Assembly (NCBI GenBank): GCA_030765245.1
Contig: JAVCCX010000084.1
Location: 1 to 6,599, forward strand
DNA length: 6,599 nucleotides
Source: Candidatus Zophobacter franzmannii
Lineage (GTDB): Bacteria; Cloacimonadota; Cloacimonadia; Cloacimonadales; JAFGVF01
Direction of reading: 5' to 3'
The position numbers were made by a program, and so were the translations under genes. The notes beneath the pieces were generated by a model that did no database searches, was not told the origin of the DNA, and worked only from the letters and a program-made list of their open reading frames with translations. This document shows positions 1 to 6,599 of the stretch, piece by piece (the first letter of the stretch is position 1; each line of letters opens with the position of its first letter).

Positions 1-70
1 ATCGTATTTTATTACTAACAAAAATCTGATATGGATAAGAGATTGAATAAAATCCCGGGAGGGGGAATTG
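1..70 (+). other. 5' leader of the operon, no clear promoter
   Basis: These 70 bases precede the first gene. The three forward frames close early (TAA at 16-18, TGA at 44-46 and TGA at 27-29), so at most the last few codons of an upstream gene could lie here. I looked for a sigma70-type -35/-10 pair and for a Bacteroidota-type TTG/TAnnTTTG pair and found nothing convincing. The only notable element is the G-rich ribosome-binding site at 57-65, preceded by a small palindrome TCCCGGGA at 53-60. The promoter may lie upstream of the window. Confidence 0.4.
57..65 (+). promoter_or_regulatory. Strong ribosome binding site of the barrel gene
   Basis: The purine run GGGAGGGGG contains a perfect GGAGG core at 58-62. 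It lies 8 bases before the ATG at 71 and only 5 bases before the alternative TTG at 68, so it favours the ATG as the start. The G-run is conspicuous in an AT-rich background. Bases 53-56 (TCCC) could pair with 63-66 (GGGA), leaving GGGAGG in a six-base loop. Confidence 0.75.
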
Positions 71-1054
71 ATGAAGAGATTTTACTTAATAGTATTTGTT
101 ATGTTTTCCATCTGTTTGTTAATCGCTACGCCTTTTACATCATTAGGGTCAGCTATTAGAACACCAAATGGCTACGTTGTACCGCATACACAATTTACCG
201 GAACATTTGCAGCGTATACACGCGATAATCATGGTGAGTTGGAAACGAAAATGGTAGGTGCAGTGTCTGGTGGTTTATGGGACAGAATTGAAGTTGGCGT
301 TGTTTATACTGACGACTGTGATGGCCTGACATTTGCCAACGCAAAGCTTAAAGTGTTCGAAGAAACTGCGAAGTTCCCAGCAGTATCATTTGGAATGGAT
401 AACATCGGATCAGCAATTGGGAGAGATGCAACGAAAGATGATTCTGATGGTGATGGAGAGATTGACGAGGATCAATATAGTTCTTATGCCAGATTCTTCG
501 AGAAAAATGCCTTTTATGGCGTAGCTACAAAATCAACAGTAATCCGAGGATTGCCCGTTTTTAGTTACATTGAAACTGTAGCATCTATAGGAATTGGTTC
601 TGAGGCGAAATACCAAGGGGTTGGTGACCTATCGAAAGATTTCAGTGGGTTGTTTGCGTCGGTTCTCTTCCGTCCCAATAAGTGGTTTGGGGTTATAGGA
701 GAGATTGATGGTTCAATGGTCAATGCTGGAATTGACGTGAATTATAATGATTTTGCAGTGAGAGTTGCATTAACTGAACTCGATGAGTATTTTAAAGGTG
801 ATTCATCATATGACAAGCTTAACTTCACATTTGCTCTATCTTATACGTTCAATGATTATGTGAAAGAGAATAAGCAGCCAAGAATTGCAGGGAGTAATAC
901 GGATGCCATTCGTGGAACAAGAGTTATTTCTAACCAAGACCAACTCGGCGAAACTGACGATCTTCTTAAAGAATTGAGGGCAATTCGTGAGAGAAGAGCT
1001 AATGCTCAAAAAGAACTTGAGGAAATCAGAAAGATTCTCGAAGAATCTGAATAA
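71..1054 (+). CDS. Predicted outer-membrane beta-barrel protein with C-terminal periplasmic coiled coil
   Basis: This gene encodes 327 residues from the ATG at 71; a TTG at 68 would add one residue but sits too close to the GGAGG. Residues 1-28 form a signal peptide (Lys-Arg, a long hydrophobic stretch, then G-S-A) with likely signal peptidase I cleavage after Ala28. Residues 29 to about 260 alternate short beta-type segments rich in Gly and aromatics with polar turns, as expected for a small outer-membrane barrel, and the last strand ends aromatic (FTFALSYTF, about 252-260). The opening IRTPNGYVVP is reminiscent of YjbH-like or porin-like barrels, but that is recollection, not a proven match. 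Residues 124-135 form an acidic DxDGDGxID loop resembling a calcium site. A polar linker then leads to a coiled coil (about 296-327) that ends the protein. The only mature cysteine is residue 83. It is first of three co-directional envelope genes; it may anchor the TPR proteins encoded after it. The barrel call is fairly safe; the function is unknown. Confidence 0.72.
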   Translation: MKRFYLIVFVMFSICLLIATPFTSLGSAIRTPNGYVVPHTQFTGTFAAYTRDNHGELETKMVGAVSGGLWDRIEVGVVYTDDCDGLTFANAKLKVFEETAKFPAVSFGMDNIGSAIGRDATKDDSDGDGEIDEDQYSSYARFFEKNAFYGVATKSTVIRGLPVFSYIETVASIGIGSEAKYQGVGDLSKDFSGLFASVLFRPNKWFGVIGEIDGSMVNAGIDVNYNDFAVRVALTELDEYFKGDSSYDKLNFTFALSYTFNDYVKENKQPRIAGSNTDAIRGTRVISNQDQLGETDDLLKELRAIRERRANAQKELEEIRKILEESE

Positions 1055-1078
1055 TCTAACACAGTCTAATCTTTAAGT

Positions 1079-1082
1079 AGGA
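1079..1082 (+). promoter_or_regulatory. Ribosome binding site of the 684-residue TPR gene
   Basis: AGGA lies 4 bases before the ATG at 1087 and directly against the GTG at 1084. The spacing is short, but it supports the ATG over the GTG. The 32-base spacer between the genes (1055-1086) shows no hairpin followed by a T-run, so the two genes are probably transcribed together. Confidence 0.5.
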
Positions 1083-1086
1083 AGTG

Positions 1087-3141
1087 ATGAGAAAGATACT
1101 ATATCTTTTCTTATTGATTTCATTATACCTGAGTGGAACAGCGTATGCTGAGATTAGTAAGAATCAGTGGGATAACTTAGCTGATAGCGACAAGGTAATG
1201 ATTGTTCGCGAAGAGTTGCAGAGCGTTATTGACATTGAGGAACAAATAGATCAATTAAAAACTGTTGCTTTAAGAAAAAAGCAGGTTAAAAAATTATCTA
1301 AACGGGGTCTCGATGATCAAATTGCCCAACTCTTCTTGGAGGACGAGGAAAAACTTAAAGGTTTCCTTGTTGAAAAAGAACTATCTTATACTATTCTATA
1401 CCTTGAGGATTTGAAGCTTATTTATAGTAAAACTAAAGTGGTCGATGATCAGCTTATGTTCTATGATGCTTTGATTGAGTTCCAGCAAAAACAATATAAT
1501 CGTACACAGATAATTCTAGAAGAGTTAATTAAGAGATACCCTTCCTCTAACAAGTACAAGTCATCTTTGTACACTCTTCAGAATATATATATGAAAAATG
1601 GAGAAGACGAGAAATTCATTGATGTGTATGTTAACTATAGATGGGATAAATCTTTAACTCAGAGTTTTTGGTATGGACATGCACTATACAATCTAAGTAA
1701 CTATTATGATGCTTCACTAATTTTTGAAACCTTGACATCGGATAGCACATTCGGATTCAGAGCTCAAGTTATGGTTGCACTTATAACAACATTTACTACA
1801 ACTCCTGAAAATGGTTTAGACTCATTTCTGTTATTAATGGAAAATATGTCACCAGAAACACCTTACTACGAGATACTGCCTTTAAATATTGCAAGGTTAT
1901 TTGCTCAAGTAGGCGATCAGGAGAATGCTACAAAATTTTACAGTATTTACAACAAACTTGTCACTGAAAATGGTAGAATGACTAACGATGTTAAGTTCGA
2001 AATCGCTGTAATGAGTATGAATTCTAATGATAAAGAGATGTCCAAAGCGTTGCTCGACGATTTGTTAATTGATCCATATGCAAGTGAGTATTATACAGCT
2101 TGCGTTTATCTTCTTTCGACTATGAGTATGGAAGATAATCAGAAAGCTGACGCTGACGTTATTCTGAATGAGGCTACTGACATTGCAAATAGTTATTTAG
2201 ATATTCTAATTGCAAAACATAGAAAGGTTAACGAACTCAAAGATCTTAAAATGAGTTTGTTTGATGCTAAAACGAAAAAAGAGAAGTTGGATATAATATC
2301 AAAAATCCAAAGCGCTGAAAATAAGATTTCAATGGCTTCAGAAATGTTGTTAACAACAGCATCAGGAGTGAAGGAGAGCGAATTAAAGAAGCTTTGGGGT
2401 TTAGAAAATGATTACATTGATACAGTCAATATTACAGTCGATGAAATCCTCAAGATCTACCTTATTGGGCAACAACCAAATGATAGTAGAGTTTTAATTG
2501 TTGATGAATACTTAATATTAACCGATAAGTTGTACATTCTTTCATTAGCCAAGAGATTCCTCTTAGATATGACAGAGATCACTACTTCAGATGTAAATAC
2601 AGCAATTTCTGTAGCTACTGAGATTTATGAATCTAAGAAGATGGTTCAGATGTGGGATAATGTGAAAGATGTTATACGTTCTACCAGTAATGAATCAAAA
2701 GTATCTCGAATGAATGAATTTGTAAGGCAATTAGAAAAAAGTGTAGCAAATCTAGAGAATGAAATGGAGCTTAAGTTCGGAGACTATTGGGAGAGTCCTG
2801 AGGTCGCTGAAGCTATAGAAGTTGATCTCAATGGGTTACTTAAAGACAGGGAAAACCTGCTAGATTTCAGAAAATTTGTTGCTGAAAGTTTTAATGAAAG
2901 GCTTGCTGCTGTATTGATGAAAAGAGCTAAACGAGACGCAGTAGCTGATGACTCTGCAATAGATAAACATTCTAGTACTGTAACAGTTCTTCAAAAAGAT
3001 ATTCGTAGAATTAAAACAGAATTTGACTATACCATGATAGATCTTTTATACATCGATAGTGTTAACAAAGATGAAGATTTCAAAAGATCGAGAGATAGAG
3101 AGAGCAATTCAACAGTAGGGGGCGAAGTAACTAATGAATAA
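1087..3141 (+). CDS. Exported periplasmic helical protein with TPR-like repeats and coiled coils
   Basis: This gene encodes 684 residues from the ATG at 1087; an in-frame GTG at 1084 would add one. A classic signal peptide (Arg-Lys, a hydrophobic core, then GTAYA) has likely cleavage after Ala21, giving a soluble periplasmic or surface-attached protein; no lipobox and no second membrane segment was seen. Residues about 40-110 are charged amphipathic helices. Residues about 120-350 form TPR-like helix pairs, for example FYDALIEFQQKQYNRTQIIL followed by LEELIKRYP, then WYGHALYNLSNYYDASLIFE, and LNIARLFAQVGDQENATKFY. Residues about 365-425 and 535-615 are long charged helices with coiled-coil character, and the tail from about 660 is polar and probably disordered. 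There is one cysteine (residue 339). TPR arrays bind partner proteins; the partners are probably its operon neighbours. It overlaps the next gene by 8 bases, implying coupled translation. No enzyme motif was recognised, and I do not know a named family. Confidence 0.75.
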   Translation: MRKILYLFLLISLYLSGTAYAEISKNQWDNLADSDKVMIVREELQSVIDIEEQIDQLKTVALRKKQVKKLSKRGLDDQIAQLFLEDEEKLKGFLVEKELSYTILYLEDLKLIYSKTKVVDDQLMFYDALIEFQQKQYNRTQIILEELIKRYPSSNKYKSSLYTLQNIYMKNGEDEKFIDVYVNYRWDKSLTQSFWYGHALYNLSNYYDASLIFETLTSDSTFGFRAQVMVALITTFTTTPENGLDSFLLLMENMSPETPYYEILPLNIARLFAQVGDQENATKFYSIYNKLVTENGRMTNDVKFEIAVMSMNSNDKEMSKALLDDLLIDPYASEYYTACVYLLSTMSMEDNQKADADVILNEATDIANSYLDILIAKHRKVNELKDLKMSLFDAKTKKEKLDIISKIQSAENKISMASEMLLTTASGVKESELKKLWGLENDYIDTVNITVDEILKIYLIGQQPNDSRVLIVDEYLILTDKLYILSLAKRFLLDMTEITTSDVNTAISVATEIYESKKMVQMWDNVKDVIRSTSNESKVSRMNEFVRQLEKSVANLENEMELKFGDYWESPEVAEAIEVDLNGLLKDRENLLDFRKFVAESFNERLAAVLMKRAKRDAVADDSAIDKHSSTVTVLQKDIRRIKTEFDYTMIDLLYIDSVNKDEDFKRSRDRESNSTVGGEVTNE
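3117..3122 (+). promoter_or_regulatory. Ribosome binding site of the giant TPR gene, inside the preceding gene
   Basis: AGGGGG lies within the last codons of the upstream gene, 11 bases before the ATG at 3134. It is a strong purine run at slightly long spacing. Together with the 8-base overlap (ATGAATAA, 3134-3141) it decides this start and suggests that ribosomes terminating on the upstream gene can restart here. Confidence 0.6.
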
Positions 3142-6100
3142 ACGTTATATCATTTTAATTACTTTAATTTTGCTTGCAATATGTGGATTGCGTAGTGAAA
3201 CATTGCAAGAGCAATATCAAAAAGTTCAAGACTACAAAACAGATATTTTTAGACAAACGAAACAATTTATAATTGATAATCCTGATAGCCCCAATGTCCC
3301 CAAATTGTATTACAACCTTGCTGAACTTTCAACAAGTATTTATCGTGAAGAACCTGATGTAATTCTGGATTTATATAAGAAAGTTTTAAAGTATGACCCT
3401 GACTTTTATGATAAAGAAGTTATTCTATACAATATAGCATACTATAGTTATAAGATAGCTAAGAACAGAATAGAGGATGATAGACCTAAATTTGCGGAAA
3501 AGAATCCGTCTTTCATTACTTGGCCTGAGAATTTAAAATTTTCAGATGAAGTTTTTGCAGAGGCTAAAGAATTTTACTCTAAAATTATGCAGGAATACAA
3601 TTATACTGACTATTATGAGGAAAGTATTTTCAAAATGGCCTTATTGTTTTCTGACATAGCCAATGACGCTGAAATACCTCTAAACTATTACAAGAAATCT
3701 GCAGCTTTTCTTTCAATATTATTGAATAGAGAATCTGTATCTGGTGAGTTAAGAACTGATGCGTTATTCCAAAGGGCCTGGGCTTATTACTCAATGTCTG
3801 AATGGGATAAAACCATTAGCGATTTTTCAGAGATTCTACGAAACGATGATGCTTATACAAAACTTTATTACCATGACTTTGCAATTGAGAATGTTGCTTA
3901 TTCACTAGTAGGAATTGATAGTACAGACTATTTCGAATATGCTGAATCTGCTGACTATTTTGTGGATGAATACGCAGAACTATTTTCTGATGAAAATAAT
4001 GATAAAATTATTGAAGAAGTTATCAAACTAAAGTTGGATTTGAATGCCCCAATGCAAGCTGGTGATTATTATATGGCAAGAATCCGCATGAATTCTTTAA
4101 GCATAAAATCACCTACATATATTGATTCTGTTTTATCTTTATATACCAACTATGCTAGTTTAATCCGTGAGGGTAAAATTTATAGAGAAGTTGTTAAAGA
4201 AACTTCCCAGTACTCAATTGATAACTATGGCTACAATTCGGAATGGTATACTTCTAATAGAGATAATCCAGAGTTCATGGCTTTCTTCAATTCAATTCGA
4301 GACAAATTCAGTCGTCTTGAAACATATTACAATAATGATTTGATTAATGAGACATCTGTTGCTAACTATCAAAAATATATTGACTTGGTAAATGACTATG
4401 CTGCGATTCCTGAATTTCAGGATGAAATTGGATTGACCTGGTTGAATGATAAAAAAGATAATATGATTAATTTCGGTTTCCAATTGGCTGAATCCACTGG
4501 TGAAACTGAATACTATCTTTTCACATACAACTTGATTTTAGACCAAGAGAAGATAAATCCAGATACTACTATTGTTTATCGAAATGAAAATAGGCTGTTT
4601 CAAGCAGCTCAAAATGCTTATTTTAAGTTGAAAGAAACTGTAAAAGATACTACATACTTCGATTCAATGAATAGCATTGAGATTACAGCGACCTATCTTG
4701 ATAGTTTATATATTGATGGATCTGCAAGATTTTATAGTGTTGTTACAAGCGACCAGTTCTATAACGAAGATCAGTATGAGATTATCAAAAGTATTTTATG
4801 GAATAGGTCCGTGATTAACCAGGAACTCGGAAACAACAATGCAGTAACCACAGACCTATCAGAATTATTGAAATATGATAATGACAGGATCAGAGTTCGG
4901 GACATTTACATTATTCTGGCTCAGCTACATGAAGGGGATAAAGATTTTGCTAATTCTGAGTTATATTATGCAAAGGCAGTAGAATTTGCTAATGACGAAG
5001 AAGATAAAGAGGAGTTAGAAAAGAGTTACCTGGCACAAATAGATAAAAATGTAACTGGTTTGGCTGAAACACTTGATTATATTGCAGCAGCGAATGAGCA
5101 GTTGCGTTTAGCTTCAAAATTTGATGCTAATACTGATGCGGAAACGGTGTATGACCTTAGGGATAAGGCAAGGGGATTATTTTACCAAGGTGGAGATTAT
5201 CAACGAACAATTGATATCATTTTAAAGAATGCAGAATTTAAATCTGAGAAGTCTGATATTCATTCTCTTTACTATAATGCCTGGGCTATTGCAGATACTC
5301 TCCTTAGCGATTCTACACAGGTAATGTCCATTCAAAACAGATTTGTATCTAAATTCCCGACCTCGAATGAATCATTTTCTATAATCATTGGCCAGTTAGT
5401 TGAAAATGCTAAACACCCACAAACTAGATATGATGCGGCGACTGGTTACTTAGATTTGCATACTAAAGCAAGAAACAATAGTATTGATATAGGTGAAAAC
5501 AAAGTTGAAGATATTTACAAGTCAGCTGTCAACATCTATTTAGAAGATGAAATTACCAATCAAGATACCTTGATTACTCTTATGCAAGAGTTTGAAAAGG
5601 CATATCCTAACGATCCAAACTCTATGGATTATCTCAAGTATATAGCAAAAATATATTTAGATACTGATGAAACTAAATATGAAGAAATTGCTCATTATAT
5701 CTATAAAAAAGATCCAACCGTTGACCTTTACAGTCAAATAGCTTATCAGAAAATTGATGAAGTGGTGAAAAAGGTTGATGATACCTTTAAGAATCAAGAC
5801 TGGGATCTGATGAATCAGCATATTTCTGAAGTTCGTGAGCTTGAAAAATATTACGTTTCTAAGGATGTGACGCTAGACATGGTTCAAGTAAATGAATGGT
5901 TTGAGTATTATCAGACAGAATATACTGCCTGGAAGGAATACCAAGACTATTTAGCTGACAGAAACGATTTCTTAACGAGTTATGATAAGCGTTTGAAATC
6001 AATCAGGAATACATGGGTAAATGCAAAAGATATATCTATATTTAGAGTTAATTCCAATACCGAGTTTAAAACTCACATATTGAACCTACAAAGCAAAACA

Positions 6101-6599
6101 ATTGATAAGAGTAAAAATAGAATTCAGTATGTCTATAAACTTGCGTCTAAAAAAGAACAAGAATTAGTGAAGCTTTCCCAAGAATCAACAGAATGGAATA
6201 TGGATGTTGAAAGAAAAATCAGATTATTCTATGTTTCAGCAGAGATTTGGGATCATGCACAGAAAGTAGTTTCAAGAAGACTTCGATACTATTATGGTCA
6301 ATCTAATGAAGTTTATGAGATGAAAAAAACCTATGGTGATGATGCGACAAAGAATCTTTTGGATCTGAAGCTTAAGCCTGCAACGGATAACTTTGTGAAT
6401 ATGTACAATCAGGAAGCAATAAATCGGTACCTGAATGTATTCAATGTTTTTGTTGATGGTACAGGATACACAGATAAGAATATTGAGAATATGATGCCAA
6501 AAATTCTAGATTTGATTCCGTCTCTAGAAGTTTTTGATAACACTCCAGGTTCAGATTGGATTGTTGAAAACTATGTTCTTGCTCCACAAGATTCATTAA
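3134..6599 (+). CDS. Giant exported TPR-repeat protein, 3' end beyond the window
   Basis: The frame is open from the ATG at 3134 to the window edge (1155 complete codons plus one base), with no in-frame stop, so the protein is truncated only by the window. Residues 1-21 form an export signal (NKR, then a hydrophobic run). LAIC at 14-17 is an imperfect lipobox (Ile just before Cys is unusual), so it may be a lipoprotein or be cut by signal peptidase I near Ser21. TPR-like helix pairs are visible at about 37-72, 76-108, 138-175 and most clearly at 207-240 (ALFQRAWAYYSMSEWDKTI), then at about 588-620, 672-703, 708-745 and 798-842. Residues about 330-580 and 870-1110 are helical and rich in Tyr, Asp, Asn and Lys without clear repeats; a basic-aromatic patch RRLRYYY lies at 1048-1054. 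The last 20 residues (TPGSDW and following) look less helical and may begin another domain. Cys17 is its only cysteine. It is probably a periplasmic scaffold acting with the two upstream products; comparison with large TPR proteins of gliding machines is speculative. Confidence 0.78.
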   Translation, partial: MNKRYIILITLILLAICGLRSETLQEQYQKVQDYKTDIFRQTKQFIIDNPDSPNVPKLYYNLAELSTSIYREEPDVILDLYKKVLKYDPDFYDKEVILYNIAYYSYKIAKNRIEDDRPKFAEKNPSFITWPENLKFSDEVFAEAKEFYSKIMQEYNYTDYYEESIFKMALLFSDIANDAEIPLNYYKKSAAFLSILLNRESVSGELRTDALFQRAWAYYSMSEWDKTISDFSEILRNDDAYTKLYYHDFAIENVAYSLVGIDSTDYFEYAESADYFVDEYAELFSDENNDKIIEEVIKLKLDLNAPMQAGDYYMARIRMNSLSIKSPTYIDSVLSLYTNYASLIREGKIYREVVKETSQYSIDNYGYNSEWYTSNRDNPEFMAFFNSIRDKFSRLETYYNNDLINETSVANYQKYIDLVNDYAAIPEFQDEIGLTWLNDKKDNMINFGFQLAESTGETEYYLFTYNLILDQEKINPDTTIVYRNENRLFQAAQNAYFKLKETVKDTTYFDSMNSIEITATYLDSLYIDGSARFYSVVTSDQFYNEDQYEIIKSILWNRSVINQELGNNNAVTTDLSELLKYDNDRIRVRDIYIILAQLHEGDKDFANSELYYAKAVEFANDEEDKEELEKSYLAQIDKNVTGLAETLDYIAAANEQLRLASKFDANTDAETVYDLRDKARGLFYQGGDYQRTIDIILKNAEFKSEKSDIHSLYYNAWAIADTLLSDSTQVMSIQNRFVSKFPTSNESFSIIIGQLVENAKHPQTRYDAATGYLDLHTKARNNSIDIGENKVEDIYKSAVNIYLEDEITNQDTLITLMQEFEKAYPNDPNSMDYLKYIAKIYLDTDETKYEEIAHYIYKKDPTVDLYSQIAYQKIDEVVKKVDDTFKNQDWDLMNQHISEVRELEKYYVSKDVTLDMVQVNEWFEYYQTEYTAWKEYQDYLADRNDFLTSYDKRLKSIRNTWVNAKDISIFRVNSNTEFKTHILNLQSKTIDKSKNRIQYVYKLASKKEQELVKLSQESTEWNMDVERKIRLFYVSAEIWDHAQKVVSRRLRYYYGQSNEVYEMKKTYGDDATKNLLDLKLKPATDNFVNMYNQEAINRYLNVFNVFVDGTGYTDKNIENMMPKILDLIPSLEVFDNTPGSDWIVENYVLAPQDSL

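Noticed and set aside
68..70. TTG as the start of the barrel gene
   Set aside because: It lies only 5 bases from the GGAGG core and is immediately followed by an ATG at better spacing, so the ATG at 71 was chosen.
333..524. 63-codon forward ORF inside the barrel gene
   Set aside because: It lies fully within the barrel gene in another frame, and its product is Met/Lys/Arg-rich with no domain or signal. It is a shadow of the real gene.
1084..1086. GTG as the start of the 684-residue gene
   Set aside because: It directly abuts the AGGA, leaving no workable spacing; the next codon is ATG, so 1087 was chosen.
1055..1086. Possible terminator or promoter between the first two genes
   Set aside because: The 32-base spacer has no GC-rich inverted repeat with a T-run and no recognisable -35/-10 pair.
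4292..4483. 63-codon reverse-strand ORF
   Set aside because: It is antisense to the uninterrupted giant TPR gene, with an Ile/Phe-rich product typical of reverse reading of AT-rich coding DNA. There is no supporting ribosome site or context.
3134..6599. Reading the giant protein as a pseudogene because it has no stop in the window
   Set aside because: The frame is open throughout with consistent composition and repeat structure. The missing end is explained by the window boundary.
1..6599. CRISPR arrays, insertion sequences, tRNAs, tandem DNA repeats
   Set aside because: No regularly spaced direct repeats, terminal inverted repeats, transposase motifs or cloverleaf structures were seen; the repeats present are degenerate protein-level TPR motifs only.

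Overview
The window looks like part of a single rightward operon from an AT-rich, Gram-negative (two-membrane) bacterium. It encodes three consecutive envelope proteins, all on the + strand: a predicted outer-membrane beta-barrel with a coiled-coil tail (71-1054), a 684-residue periplasmic helical/TPR protein (1087-3141), and a very large TPR-rich protein that is still open at the right edge (3134 to beyond 6599, 1155 residues visible). No tRNA, rRNA, mobile element, CRISPR array or strong terminator was seen. Coding density is near-total: 70 bases of leader, a 32-base spacer, then an 8-base gene overlap.

All three proteins begin with an N-terminal export signal, and their mature parts are almost free of cysteine: one residue each in the first two and none in the visible part of the third. 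Together with the barrel-like first protein, this points to an assembly at the outer membrane and in the periplasm. The second and third proteins are alpha-helical scaffolds with degenerate TPR-like helix pairs, which are usually protein-binding platforms. No catalytic motif was recognised in any of the three.

Taxonomy cannot be fixed from this sequence. The low GC content and the rows of large, Tyr/Asp/Asn/Lys-rich TPR proteins beside an outer-membrane protein recall FCB-group lineages such as Cloacimonadota, Fibrobacterota or Marinimicrobia; this is an impression, not a measurement. The layout (barrel, mid-size TPR protein, giant TPR protein) also recalls trans-envelope machines such as the Myxococcus Glt/Agl gliding apparatus, or TPR genes found beside TolQ/ExbB-ExbD-type motors. 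No motor gene is visible here, so this is only a hypothesis about what may lie downstream.

The most useful leads are: the conserved-looking layout of an uncharacterised envelope complex; a periplasmic coiled-coil tail on the barrel that could dock to the TPR proteins; a calcium-loop-like acidic motif in the barrel; and the fact that the only cysteine in 1155 residues of the giant protein sits where a lipoprotein cysteine would be.
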